A DNA stretch of 64,000 nt from Aureibaculum algae (GTDB taxonomy: Bacteria; Bacteroidota; Bacteroidia; Flavobacteriales; Flavobacteriaceae), in contig NZ_CP040749.1 of NCBI RefSeq assembly GCF_006065315.1, positions 682,001 to 746,000 of the forward strand, given 5' to 3'. The position numbers and the translations under genes were made by a program. How positions within the stretch are numbered: the stretch's first letter is position 1; the number at the start of each line of letters is the position of its first letter. The notes below the pieces were generated by a model. The model did no database searches and was not told the origin of the DNA. It was given only the letters and a program-made list of their open reading frames with translations. Shown piece after piece: positions 27,238-37,086 of the stretch.

Positions 27238-28290
27238 ATGCAAACGATCAAAAAAATGAATAACGTATATTCTACCTTGTTTTTAATTTTTTTATTGGCA
27301 ATGGGGTGCAAAAATAAACCCTCTAATATTGAAGTTTTTAAGGATCAAGAACAGGACTCTTTAGTAACAATTAAGAGTGGAAATCCAGTTTTTGAAGGGT
27401 GGTATGCAGATCCTGAAGGTATTATTTTCGATGATAAATATTGGGTTTTTCCTACTTATTCAGCTAAATACGAAAAGCAAGTTTTCTTTGATGCTTTTTC
27501 CTCACCAGACCTTGTTCAATGGACAAAACATGAAAAGATTTTGGATACTATTTCCGTAAAATGGGCCAAGAAAGCTATGTGGGCTCCTTCTATAATAGAG
27601 AAAAATGATAAGTATTATCTTTTTTTTGGGGCTAACGATATTCAAAGTGATGACGAAAAGGGAGGTATAGGTGTTTCAGTTTCTGATACTCCTGAAGGTC
27701 CTTATAAAGATTTATTAGGTGAGCCACTTATTGATAAATTTCATAATGGTGCTCAGCCTATTGATCAATTTGTTTTTCATGATAAAGATGGTCAATATTA
27801 TCTCATTTATGGAGGATGGAAGCACTGTAATATCGCAAAATTAAACGATGATTTTACAGGATTTAAAGCATTTGACGATGGAACTGTTTTTAAAGAAATA
27901 ACACCTCATAATTATGTGGAAGGACCATTTATGTTTATTAAAGATGGTAAATATTATTTTATGTGGAGTGAAGGGGGTTGGACAGGTCCTGATTATAGTG
28001 TGGCTTATGCAATTGCGGATTCTCCATTTGGTCCCTTTAAAAGGAAGGGTAAGATATTAAAACAAGACCCTAGTATTGCTACTGGAGCCGGTCATCATTC
28101 TGTAATACATAACCCAAGTACGGATGATTTTTATATTTTATATCACAGAAGACCACTTACTGAAACGGATGGAAATTCAAGAGAAACCTGTATAGACAAA
28201 ATGGACTTTAATAAAGATGGTACGATAAAACCCATAATTATGACGAATGAAGGTGTGCCTATTAATAAAATTATAAATATGCCAATATAA
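27238..28290 (+). CDS. GH43 family glycosidase, lipoprotein
   Basis: A 350-residue five-bladed beta-propeller hydrolase with a lipoprotein signal (LAMGC, Cys24). The three catalytic positions of GH43 are visible: base D58 in GWYADPEG, the pKa-modulating D176 in QPIDQFVF and the acid E228 in NYVEGPFMF. The conserved MWAPSIIEKNDKYYLFF blade is at about 114-130. GH43 enzymes are inverting and mostly act on alpha-L-arabinofuranose or beta-D-xylose/galactose linkages. The neighbours (GH127, two more GH43, galactose genes) favour arabinose or arabinogalactan side chains. A second in-frame Met (residue 7) could be the real start. Confidence 0.9.
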   Translation: MQTIKKMNNVYSTLFLIFLLAMGCKNKPSNIEVFKDQEQDSLVTIKSGNPVFEGWYADPEGIIFDDKYWVFPTYSAKYEKQVFFDAFSSPDLVQWTKHEKILDTISVKWAKKAMWAPSIIEKNDKYYLFFGANDIQSDDEKGGIGVSVSDTPEGPYKDLLGEPLIDKFHNGAQPIDQFVFHDKDGQYYLIYGGWKHCNIAKLNDDFTGFKAFDDGTVFKEITPHNYVEGPFMFIKDGKYYFMWSEGGWTGPDYSVAYAIADSPFGPFKRKGKILKQDPSIATGAGHHSVIHNPSTDDFYILYHRRPLTETDGNSRETCIDKMDFNKDGTIKPIIMTNEGVPINKIINMPI

Positions 28291-28806
28291 TAGATGTTCA
28301 GATAACTAGTATTAGGTGTACTCATTTTTTGTATTTATAACAGTTAGGTAATTACTGGAGCCTGAATTTTGATTAATTAAATGTAGGGGTGCATACTCTT
28401 TTTATGGGAAATGCAAGTCCTGAATTAAAAATAGAATAAACATTTGCTTTAAAATACTTAATGGATACTGGAAGCTTATAATATAGTGAGAATAATAGTT
28501 TTTGTCAATTGATTGCCTAGAGTAAATTTAGTACAATAGATATAATTCTAAAACTCTAAAAACAAATGCATCAGAATGAGGAGTCCATCCGTACCTCTTG
28601 AATGTTATTTTATGATTTAGTAATATCTCTAAATTATTCGCCGATAGCTAATCAAGATTAAATGAAGTAAATCTAAGAATAGAACGGTATGCTAATTTAC
28701 GCGATGTTATATATACTTCGAGCTATAAAATAAAGAGGAGTAGTGATGTATTATATAATAAGGTTGACATGCTTAATAAAAAATCAAATTTAAAATAATT
28801 GTTAAA
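28291..28806. other. Intergenic region, 516 bp without a gene
   Basis: AT-rich, with no credible frame on either strand. A loose element-B-like match lies near 28339-28360 (AACAGTTAGG ... TTACTGGAG), too weak to call. I see no terminator-type hairpin. Confidence 0.4.
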
Positions 28807-30972
28807 ATGAAGAAATCAAATATTCTTGCAATATCAATTGTAATATTTATTTTAATATTTTATTCTTGCGATAAAGTTACTGATGGTAAAATGAACATTG
28901 AGATCGTAACATCACCATCAATCTTAGTTACAAGTAATTCTCACTATGTAAGTAATAGGGCACCGTTGGTGCCAAGTGCACTCATAAAATTACCGTTAGG
29001 GGCCATTCAGCCTCAAAATTGGTTAAAAGAATGTATGGAAAGACAAGCCGAAGGGTTAATGGGTAATTTGGGAGAAATTAGTGCCTGGTTGCAAAAAGAA
29101 AATAACGCTTGGCTCTCCAATGATGGTAAAGGTGCTTGGGGATGGGAGGAGGTGCCATATTGGCTCAAAGGTTATTTGAATAGTGCCTATATTTTAGGAG
29201 ATAAAACTATGATCAATGAATCTCAAATTTGGATTGATGCAGCTATTAATAGTCAACGCTCAGATGGTAATTTTGGTCCAGTTATAATTTCTGAAAAAGA
29301 TGGTTCGCAAGATTTTTGGAGTAATATGATAATGCTCTATTGTTTGCAATCTTACTATGAGTATACACAGGACGAACGTATAATTGATTTAATGAGTAAA
29401 TATTTCAAATTCCAATTAAGCCTTCCTGATGAAAACTTGTTGTCAAAAACTCAATATTGGCAACATATTAGAGGTGGAGATAATTTACATAGTGTATTGT
29501 GGCTTTACAACCGTACCGGTGAAAAATGGTTGTTAGATTTGGCTAAAAAATTACATAGAGTAACAGCGCCATGGTCAAAAAGAGATAATACGTTGGAGGA
29601 AATTAGAAATTGGAAAGAAGTTAGAGAAGGTATGGTTTGGCCAGATTGGTATGGTAAATTAATAGATTGGCACAACGTAAACGTAGCACAATGTTTTCGT
29701 GAACCTGCACAATATTATTTAGTTAGTGGAGATAAACAGGACTTACAAGCCACCTACGATAACTTTGATATTATAAGAGAATACTTTGGTCAGGTACCTG
29801 GTGGAATGTTTGGGGCAGATGAAAATGCTCGACCTGGATACGACGATCCTAGGCAAGGAATCGAAACCTGCGGTATCGTGGAACAAATGAATTCAGATGA
29901 ACATATGATTCGTATAACTGGTGATATATTTTGGGCAGACCATGCTGAAAAAGTTGCATTTAATACATTACCTGCAGCTTTTACACCTGATTTTAAGAGT
30001 TTACGTTATATAACTAGCCCTAATATGGTACTTAACGATAATAAGAATCATCGTCCCGGCATTATGAATGATGGTCCATTTTTGATGATGAACCCTTTTA
30101 GTTCACGCTGCTGTCAACATAATCATGGTCAAGGGTGGCCATATTTATCAGAAAATCTTTGGATGGCAACTCCGGACAATGGATTAGCAGCAGTAATTTA
30201 TGCTGCCAATAACGTGAAAGCAAAAGTAGGTGACGGAACTGAAGTTAGTATTATAACCAAATCAAACTACCCCTTCGAAGAGGATGTTACTTTTACTGTA
30301 AAATGTAAAAAAGAGGATGTTTTTCCTTTATATTTTCGAATTCCAGGTTGGTGCAAATCAGCATCAATTGTTGTAAATGATAAAAAAGTTCAAATCCTAC
30401 CAGAAGCTGGAAAATATATTAAACTTGAGAAATATTGGCAAAATAATGATAAAATTACGCTATCGCTACCAAAAGAACTGAACGTACGAAAATGGGAAAA
30501 TAATCATAACAGTGTCAGTGTTAACTATGGTCCATTAACTTTCTCCTTAAAAATAGGTGAAGCGTATGTTAAAAAAGAAAGCGATAAAACAGCTATTGGT
30601 GACTCTAAATGGCAGAAAGGTGTGGATAAAGAAAAATGGCCTTCTTTTGAAATACATCCAAATACGGCATGGAATTATGGTTTGGTATTAGATGCATCAA
30701 ATCCTGAATCTTCTTTCGAGCTAGAATTAAAACCATGGCCAAAAGATAATTTTCCTTTTACAAATGCTTCAGTACCTTATGTTTTAAAAGCAAAAGGTAA
30801 AAAAATACCAGCTTGGAAATTAGACCAATATGGTTTGGCGGGTGAGTTGCAGGATAGTCCAGTAATTTCAGACGAACCAATGGAAATTTTGGAATTAGTT
30901 CCAATGGGAGCTTCGAGGTTGAGAGTTAGTTCTATTCCCGTAATTGGGGAGGATGGTAAAGTCTGGAAGTAG
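28807..30972 (+). CDS. GH127-type beta-L-arabinofuranosidase, lipoprotein
   Basis: A 721-residue protein with a lipoprotein signal (FYSC, Cys21) and an (alpha/alpha)6 barrel of the DUF1680 / GH127 family. The cysteine-nucleophile and zinc-site signature is complete: E353 and C355 in GIETCGIVEQM, and C435-C436 in SSRCCQHNHGQGWPYLSENL. These correspond to the Glu, Cys and Cys-Cys of the characterised Bifidobacterium enzyme. The C-terminal beta-sandwich follows from about residue 480 (FRIPGWCKSASIVVNDK). It releases beta-L-arabinofuranose, found in plant extensins, arabinogalactan proteins and RG-II. It stands apart with 516 bp upstream and 226 bp downstream. Confidence 0.92.
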   Translation: MKKSNILAISIVIFILIFYSCDKVTDGKMNIEIVTSPSILVTSNSHYVSNRAPLVPSALIKLPLGAIQPQNWLKECMERQAEGLMGNLGEISAWLQKENNAWLSNDGKGAWGWEEVPYWLKGYLNSAYILGDKTMINESQIWIDAAINSQRSDGNFGPVIISEKDGSQDFWSNMIMLYCLQSYYEYTQDERIIDLMSKYFKFQLSLPDENLLSKTQYWQHIRGGDNLHSVLWLYNRTGEKWLLDLAKKLHRVTAPWSKRDNTLEEIRNWKEVREGMVWPDWYGKLIDWHNVNVAQCFREPAQYYLVSGDKQDLQATYDNFDIIREYFGQVPGGMFGADENARPGYDDPRQGIETCGIVEQMNSDEHMIRITGDIFWADHAEKVAFNTLPAAFTPDFKSLRYITSPNMVLNDNKNHRPGIMNDGPFLMMNPFSSRCCQHNHGQGWPYLSENLWMATPDNGLAAVIYAANNVKAKVGDGTEVSIITKSNYPFEEDVTFTVKCKKEDVFPLYFRIPGWCKSASIVVNDKKVQILPEAGKYIKLEKYWQNNDKITLSLPKELNVRKWENNHNSVSVNYGPLTFSLKIGEAYVKKESDKTAIGDSKWQKGVDKEKWPSFEIHPNTAWNYGLVLDASNPESSFELELKPWPKDNFPFTNASVPYVLKAKGKKIPAWKLDQYGLAGELQDSPVISDEPMEILELVPMGASRLRVSSIPVIGEDGKVWK

Positions 30973-31049
30973 AAAGATTTCTATGCTATTACACTATCAA
31001 TTTCGCTCGGGAAAAAGGGTTTTTTTTAGAACTTTCTCTGATTTACCTT

Positions 31050-31079
31050 TTTACATAAAATATGAATGTTTTATGTAAA
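31050..31079. promoter_or_regulatory. 11-bp perfect inverted repeat upstream of GH43
   Basis: TTTACATAAAA (31050-31060) and TTTTATGTAAA (31069-31079) form a perfect 11-bp inverted repeat around 8 nt. It lies 120 bp before the GH43 start and 78 bp after GH127. No T-run follows it, so an operator is more likely than a terminator. Confidence 0.4.
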
Positions 31080-31198
31080 TAAGTATAGTCTTACGGAGAT
31101 TTTAGAATTGACTTTGCAACGAAAGTATTTGACTTGAATACTTCAAAATTTAAAATCTTGTTAAGTTTTATCCTAAATAGTAATAACAATATTCAATT

Positions 31199-32290
31199 AT
31201 GGATCATAGGTTTAAGTATATATGGTACGCACTGTTTTTTTTTTTAATAGTTGCGTGTAAAGAAACAGAATCGGAAAAAATAAATTTAGGACATGTTGAA
31301 AATACATTTAGCAATCCCTTATTGCCTAATGGGCCTGATCCTTGGGTGATTTTTCATGATAATTATTATTTTTATATCAGGTCAGAAAATAGAAAGTTAA
31401 TTTTGATGAAAACTGCGGATATTACTGATTTACAAAATGCAGAGAGTCATATCATATGGTCAGCACCTGAAACAGGTAATTATTCAAAAAATATTTGGGC
31501 TCCGGAAATTCATTTCATTAACAATAATTGGTATATCTATTTTGCTGCAGATAATGGAGACAATAGGAATCATAGGATGTTTGTTTTAGAAAATACTTCT
31601 AAAAATCCGTTCGAAGGTGTGTTCGTTTTTAAATCTAAAATAGAAACCGATAAAAATGATAATTGGGCCATTGATGGTAGCATTTTTGAACACAAAAATC
31701 AATTATACTTTATTTGGTCGGGTTGGGAAGAACCTAAAAAAGAAAATGGTATGGAAATTCAAAACATATACATTGCAGAAATGTCAAATCCATGGACTAT
31801 AAGTTCTAAACGTGTTTTAATTAGTACTCCTGAGCAAAAATGGGAACAAAAATGGCAGTATCCGGGTGTATCAGGACCTTCTACTAGAGTTTATGTAAAT
31901 GAAGGGCCACAAATGATCGTTCATGGCGAAAAGATTCATATAATATATTCTGCTAGTGGATGTTGGACACCTTATTATTCGTTGGGTTTACTCACTGCAA
32001 AAGTAAATAATGATTTAATGATTAAAACTTCATGGGTGAAATCTGAAAACCCGGTGTTCGAACAGTCAGAGAAGAATAAAGTCTATGGTCCTGGACATAA
32101 TTCATTTTTTAAAAGCCCGGATGGTACAGAAGATTGGATACTTTATCATGCCACGGATGGCTCAACAGATGGGTGTAGTGACAAACGATCACCTAGGGCT
32201 CAGGAATTTAGGTGGACGAAAGACGATATGCCGATTTTTGGGACACCAGTTACAGTTTCAAAAAAACTGGTAAGACCATCGGGAATATAA
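31199..32290 (+). CDS. GH43 family alpha-L-arabinofuranosidase-like, lipoprotein
   Basis: A 363-residue five-bladed propeller enzyme with a lipoprotein signal (LIVAC, Cys20). GH43 catalytic residues: D47 in NGPDPWVIFHD, D159 in WAIDGSIFEH and E235 in VNEGPQMIVHG. Segments NIWAPEIHFINNNWYIYFAAD and NHRMFVLEN resemble enzymes annotated as exo-acting arabinofuranosidases. A GPGHNSFFKSPDGTEDWILYH segment near residue 297 is the usual blade-five motif with a metal-binding His. It is the last gene before the 307-bp leader of the interrupted SusC. Confidence 0.9.
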   Translation: MDHRFKYIWYALFFFLIVACKETESEKINLGHVENTFSNPLLPNGPDPWVIFHDNYYFYIRSENRKLILMKTADITDLQNAESHIIWSAPETGNYSKNIWAPEIHFINNNWYIYFAADNGDNRNHRMFVLENTSKNPFEGVFVFKSKIETDKNDNWAIDGSIFEHKNQLYFIWSGWEEPKKENGMEIQNIYIAEMSNPWTISSKRVLISTPEQKWEQKWQYPGVSGPSTRVYVNEGPQMIVHGEKIHIIYSASGCWTPYYSLGLLTAKVNNDLMIKTSWVKSENPVFEQSEKNKVYGPGHNSFFKSPDGTEDWILYHATDGSTDGCSDKRSPRAQEFRWTKDDMPIFGTPVTVSKKLVRPSGI

Positions 32291-32433
32291 ATTCTTTACA
32301 GCATAAAGGATTATGCAAATTTCAAATTATGAGATTAACTACCGCTAGAAATATTTTTTCATTATGTGATTATGATTATAATTTAACACTTCATTTATGC
32401 TTTTCTCAAATTAGAGCTATTTTATTCATACTT

Positions 32434-32531
32434 CAACAAATTGTTCCAAATGAAACAATTTGTTGTGGAGTTTTTAAACGTTGAACAGTTTGGATGTTAA
32501 ATTGGAACGAATCAGTGTATTGATAGCTTAA
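32434..32531 (+). promoter_or_regulatory. Leader of the second SusC: 12-bp inverted repeat plus elements A and B
   Basis: CAACAAATTGTT (32434-32445) and AACAATTTGTTG (32454-32465) are perfect 12-bp inverted arms 8 bp apart. Element A, TTGTTCCAAAT (32441-32451), overlaps the left arm. Element B, TTGAACAGTTTGGATGTTAA, starts at 32481, 40 bp from A, exactly as upstream of GH2. A possible -7 box TAGCTTAA is at 32524-32531. The rest of the 307-bp gap holds no gene. Confidence 0.55.
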
Positions 32532-32705
32532 CTTTTTATTTCCTTTGAGATTATAAAGATGATTACATCTATTAATTACTAACTAATTCTTTCAAAAATG
32601 ACAAACAATGAAAAGTCGACCCACTATCGACTCTCTACACGTATAGAGAGGTTAATTTTATTTTTTTTACTTATTTCTATTTTTTTATTTCAAGAAGGGT
32701 ATGCT

Positions 32706-32708
32706 CAA
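32706..32708 (+). repeat. Target-site duplication, left copy (CAA)
   Basis: CAA directly before the insertion sequence. The second copy is at 34011-34013. Three base pairs is usual for IS3-family elements. Confidence 0.85.
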
Positions 32709-32733
32709 TGTCTAGTCCTGAAATATGGCTACA
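32709..32733 (+). repeat. IS terminal inverted repeat, orfB side
   Basis: Begins TGTCTAGTCCTGAAATATG. It pairs with the reverse complement of 33986-34010 at 20 of 25 positions. Confidence 0.85.
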
Positions 32734-32747
32734 GGTTAAAATTTAAT

Positions 32748-33623
32748 TTAGGCTGATAATTTATATACCATATTTGGTGTTTTAAAGTCTAAAGATAAGT
32801 GTAATCTTATTTCATTATATAAATTAATTGCATTTTTTGTAGCTCTTTTGGCGTGTGCTACATTAGTAAAGGTCTGGTCTAAATAAAATTCATCTTTTAA
32901 AATACCATTTACACGCTCGGCCATTGCATTTTCATAACAATGGTTTTCTTCAGTCATACTAATGTTTATTTTTTTTCTTTTAAGTATTTGGGTGTATACA
33001 TTACTGCAATATTGTATTCCTCTATCCGAATGATGTATTAATCCATCAATATTTTTAGCTTGGTATATCGCTTTATTAAGAGCTCTTATACAACCTTTTA
33101 ATTCTAGGCTATCACTCAGGTCATATCCTACAATTTTACGCGAATGCATGTCTGTTATTAGTGCTAGATAACAAAACCCTTTTACGGTTCTGATATAGGT
33201 GATGTCAGATACCCAAACTTGATTAGGTCTATTAACTTCAATATTTTTTATGATATTGTTATACTTATAAAACCGATGATAAGAGTTCGTTGTTCTACAA
33301 CTGTATTTCTTTCTAAGAGTTAACATTTGATGTTCTCTAAGGACATTAAACAAGGTGTCTCTACCCACTTTTAGTTTCTCTTTATCAAAGTCTTTCTTCA
33401 ACGATTTCATGAGTTTACGCACCCCTTCTCTAGGTAAGGACTTACGTCTTTTTTTAACGATTTCAATGATCTGATTTTTAAATATATGTCTTTGTTTATA
33501 CCTGTTACGGTATTTATAAAAGGCATCACGTTTTAAATCAAAACAATTGCAAATGTTAGCAATAGATGTAAGTCCCTTGTCTTTAGATACAGCTAATATT
33601 AAAGCTAGATGTTTAGTTTTTTT
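32748..33623 (-). CDS. IS3-family transposase orfB (DDE catalytic part)
   Basis: The orfB frame is open from 33623 to the stop at 32748 (about 291 residues) and is reached from orfA by a -1 ribosomal frameshift. A shorter reading from the GTG at 33422 would lose the N-terminal DNA-binding region (LALILAVSKDKGLTSIANIC ... FYKYRNRYKQR). The rve/integrase core holds the DDE triad: Asp in WVSDITYIRT, Asp in IHHSDRGIQYCS and Glu in NAMAERVNGILKDEF. It catalyses excision and integration together with orfA as a fused product. No frame damage is visible. Confidence 0.93.
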   Translation of the reverse strand, partial: KKTKHLALILAVSKDKGLTSIANICNCFDLKRDAFYKYRNRYKQRHIFKNQIIEIVKKRRKSLPREGVRKLMKSLKKDFDKEKLKVGRDTLFNVLREHQMLTLRKKYSCRTTNSYHRFYKYNNIIKNIEVNRPNQVWVSDITYIRTVKGFCYLALITDMHSRKIVGYDLSDSLELKGCIRALNKAIYQAKNIDGLIHHSDRGIQYCSNVYTQILKRKKINISMTEENHCYENAMAERVNGILKDEFYLDQTFTNVAHAKRATKNAINLYNEIRLHLSLDFKTPNMVYKLSA

Positions 33624-33970
33624 TTAAGTTCTAAAACATTCTTATAGCCTAGTTTTTGAGCGGCTACTTCCAAGTAAGACTCATTTACCAGCTCATCTAA
33701 ATCCTTTTTCAAGACTAGTTTTTTAAGTTGTTCAATCTCTTTTTGGAGTGCTTTAATTCGTGTTATCTCATCTTTGGTTTCTACCATAACTCTAGTGTTC
33801 ATTAAGTCATTACGTTCGTACTTTCTGATCCATTCATTGATGGTTGTAGGTGCAATACTGTAGAGTTTTCCTAATTGACTCTTTGTGTATTTACCAGTAC
33901 TAAGTTCGGCTAAAATTTTTAATTTAAAAGGTTCACTGTAACGTCTAGTTACTCTGTCATTTTTATACAT
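33605..33970 (-). CDS. IS3-family transposase orfA (helix-turn-helix)
   Basis: A 121-residue protein with an N-terminal helix-turn-helix (RRYSEPFKLKILAELSTGKY and SKLYSIAPTTINEWIRKYE-like segment, about 8-50). A leucine-zipper-like coiled coil follows (about 65-95, ITRIKALQKEIEQLKKLVLK). It recognises the element ends. The 3' end carries nine consecutive A (33625-33617 on the minus strand), a -1 slippery site producing the OrfAB transposase; the orfB frame overlaps there. Confidence 0.92.
   Translation of the reverse strand: MYKNDRVTRRYSEPFKLKILAELSTGKYTKSQLGKLYSIAPTTINEWIRKYERNDLMNTRVMVETKDEITRIKALQKEIEQLKKLVLKKDLDELVNESYLEVAAQKLGYKNVLELKKKLNI
33617..33625 (-). other. A9 slippery sequence for -1 programmed frameshift (orfA to orfB)
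   Basis: Nine A residues on the transcript strand lie five codons before the orfA stop. The orfB frame is -1 relative to orfA and opens right at this run, as is typical for IS3 elements. Confidence 0.75.
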
Positions 33971-33985
33971 ATACTTATTGATTTA

Positions 33986-34010
33986 TGTATACATATTTCA
34001 GGACGGGTCA
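33986..34010 (-). repeat. IS terminal inverted repeat, orfA side
   Basis: Read on the minus strand it begins TGACCCGTCCTGAAATATG, matching the other end at 20 of 25 positions. Confidence 0.85.
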
Positions 34011-34013
34011 CAA
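34011..34013 (+). repeat. Target-site duplication, right copy (CAA)
   Basis: Second copy of the CAA found at 32706-32708. Removing one copy plus the element restores the SusC frame exactly. Confidence 0.85.
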
Positions 34014-37000
34014 AATGAGCATACGGTCACCGGTGTAGTTACTTCTGCTTCAGATGGAGAGCCACTACCTGGTGTGACAATTATTATAAAGGGCACACAG
34101 TCTGGTACTACTACTGATTTTAATGGTAATTATAGTATTTCAGCGCCATCTGATGGGGTGCTCATATTTAGTTTTATAGGTTTCAAAATTGATGAAGTAC
34201 CCATTGACGGACAAACGACATTGGATAGGGTAATGACAGAAGATGCTTCAGCTTTAGATCAAGTTGTTGTCACTGGATATTCTACACAAACGAAAAAGTC
34301 AATTACAGGTGCAGTTATATCCGTAACCGCTGAAGACATTGAAAATGTACATGCAGGAGCAACTGTTAGTTCTGGTTTAGCAGGGAAATTACCTGGAGTA
34401 TCCTTTAAAATGGCTGATGGACGTCCGGGAGCAAGTGCCTCTATTCAAATCCGTAATATGGGTACCCCACTGTATGTCATTGATGGTATAATGCAAGATG
34501 AAGGACAGTTTAACAATATATCACCAAATGATATTGAAAGTTTAACCATTTTGAAAGATGGTACAGCTGCCCAATATGGTGTGAGAGCTGCTAATGGAGT
34601 AGTACTGGTTACTACTAAACGAGGTAAAAAAGGAACAAAGAATACCGTTAATATTAATTCTTATATAGGTTGGCAAAATTGGTCGAGATTTCCGAATACA
34701 GTAAATAATTCATATGATTATATGTTGGCTAAAGCGGATGCAGAAGTAAATGAATTTGGTTCAACAGCAATTACACCTGAGGAGTTAGAAAGGTATAGAA
34801 TAGGTACAGAAGAGGGCTATAGATCTTTTAATTGGAAAGACTTTATTATAAAAAAGAACGCTCCACTTACCAGTATGAATGTGAGCGCTACAGGTGGATC
34901 AGAAAATATTAATTATTATTTCTCGGGAACTAAACTAAAACAAGAGGCTGTTTTGGGTGAGGAGTTTACTTTTGATAGAACGAATATACAAAGTAATGTA
35001 GATGCTAATATTACTGAGAGGCTAAAAGTTGGAGTACAAATTAATGGTAGGTTTGAAACAAGATCGAACCCAGGAATACCAGGAGCTGATGATTATTGGT
35101 TACCTCGTTTTGCTATTCTACGGAACAGGCCATTTGAACGCCCTTATGCCAATGACAATCCTGAATATTTGAATGACATCGGACATAACGAAACGAATTG
35201 GGCATTACACAATAAAAAAATTGGAGGATATCAGGATAATACTTGGAGAGTGTTACAAACAAATTTTAGTGGTGAATATAAGATTCCTATGATTGATGGA
35301 CTAAAAATAGGGGGTATGTATTCCTACTATATTGCTGATCAAGTACTGAACGGCCATGAATATACATACGATGCTTATACGTATGACGAGTCTACGGACG
35401 AGTATAGTGTTACTGGTGGTAGCACGAACCCATGGAGGGAACGCAGAACAAGGAAAATAATGCGTAATATCTATCAAGGAAAATTACAATATGCCAAAAC
35501 TTTTGGAGAACATTCAGTGGATGGATTGTTTTTAGTTGAACGACAAGAACAGCAAGACCAAGAACAATGGGTTCATGCGGTACCTAAAACAAATGTGTTG
35601 CCATTAATTTATTTTGCAGATACCGATACTTACAACGATAAGGATGATGAAGAAGCTAGAATTGGTTATGTGGGTAAATTGAGCTATAATTATAATGATA
35701 CCTATTATTTAGAAGTGGCAGGAAGACAAGATGCTTCTTGGAAATTTGCTCCTGGGAAAAGAAAGGATTTCTTTCCTTCTGCTTCTATGGGATGGCGTAT
35801 TACAAATGAAAAATTTTTTAAAAATTTAATTGGAGATAACTCTTGGCTTAACGATTTTAAATTCAGGGCATCTTATGGTGAATTAGGGGATGATGATATC
35901 GGTATTGGTGCTTACGATTATTTGCCTGGATATAACTATAATAGAGGTACTGTAATACTAGACGGTAAACCTATTATAGCCAGCAGAGATAAAGGGCAAC
36001 CTGTTGCCAATATTTCGTGGCTTAAAAGTAAAATTACAGATGTTGGTTTTGATTTTTACGCATTCGATAGTAAAATTACTGGCTCTTTCGACTATTTCTA
36101 TAGAAAACGTACAGGTCTTTTAGGTAATAAATATGATATTTTAGTACCCTTAGAATTAGGGTATAGCTTGCCTCGTGAAAATGTGAGTAGCGATGCTCAA
36201 TTTGGAATTGAAGGGGCTTTAGCATATAACGGTAATATCGGGGACTTGAAATTAACAGTTTCAACAAATGGATCTTTTTCTAGAAGTAAGTTTTTAGAAT
36301 CTTACAAACCTAGATTTAATAATTCATGGGATGAATATCGTAATTCTAATGAGGGTAGGTATAATAATATTCAATGGGGTTATGAGGCAATAGGCCAATT
36401 TCAAACTCAGGAAGAAATCAATAATTACGCCGTAGATATAGATGGAAGAGCGAATAAAACATTATTACCTGGCGATATTATTTATAAGGATATTAATAAG
36501 GATGGTTTTATCAATGATTTTGATAGAAGACCTATTGGCTATTCAGATAGTCAACCAATGATCAACTTTGGTCTAAATATTCTTTTAGAATACAAGAACT
36601 TTGATTTTACTGCTGATTTTTCTGGAGCATCTGGCTATTCTTGGAGACAGGAATGGGAAACACGTTGGGCTTTCCAAAATCAAGGAGCTTTAAATACAAT
36701 TTTCTTAGATCGCTGGCACAGGGCTGATTCATATGACCCAAACAGTCAATGGATACCTGGAAAGTATCCTGCAAATCGTTATAACAATGGTGGGCATAGT
36801 AATTATAGGTATGGTGAAGCTTCTACATTCTGGCAGCACAACGTAACTTATCTGAGAGCACGAACTATAGAATTAGGATATTCTTTACCTACAACTTTAT
36901 TGGAAAAAATAAAAATACAGAAAGCAAGGTTTTATGTTAATGGCTATAACTTATTCTCTATAGATAATGTGTCTGAATTCGGCGTGGACCCTGAGGTAAA

Positions 37001-37086
37001 TGATACGAACGGCTTGCAATATCCACAAAACAAATTTATTAATGTAGGTATAAACTTGACTTTATAAATCTCAAAAATTATAAAAA

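Larger units (their letters stand above)
32709..34010 (-). mobile_element. IS3-family insertion sequence, complete, 1302 bp
   Basis: The ends start TG and finish CA and carry imperfect terminal inverted repeats of 25 bp (32709-32733 and 33986-34010; 20 of 25 positions match, with the core GTCCTGAAATATG identical). Inside are orfA and orfB in the -1 arrangement, joined by an A9 slippery run. A CAA duplication flanks it. All parts look intact, so the element may still be mobile. The insertion runs antisense to the SusC gene it interrupts. Confidence 0.93.
32598..37067 (+). pseudogene. SusC/RagA TonB-dependent transporter split by an IS3-family element
   Basis: The original gene starts at the ATG at 32598 and encodes a 37-residue signal region (MTNNEKSTHY ... 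FQEGYAQ) ending at the CAA codon 32706-32708. It resumes in frame at 34014 with NEHTVTGVVTSASDGEPLPG. Joining 32598-32708 to 34014-37067 gives an uninterrupted SusC of about 1054 residues: regulatory-like domain, plug (VVVTGYSTQTKKSITGAV ... GVRAANGVVLVTTKRGKKG) and barrel ending NKFINVGINLTL. The insertion removes the signal peptide from the mature protein. A start within the insertion end (33978) would give a protein without an export signal, so no functional porin is expected. SusD and DUF3823 genes follow intact. Confidence 0.92.

Noticed and set aside
28339..28360. Another copy of regulatory element B upstream of GH127
   Set aside because: Only short blocks match (AACAGTT.GG and TTA..GGA) and the spacing is disturbed. 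Too weak against the AT-rich background.
33978..34013. Possible start of the second SusC at 33978, inside the insertion-sequence end
   Set aside because: It yields MIYVYIFQDGSQ from transposon DNA with no signal peptide. The ancestral start at 32598 with a proper signal peptide is evident, so this is only an accident of the insertion.
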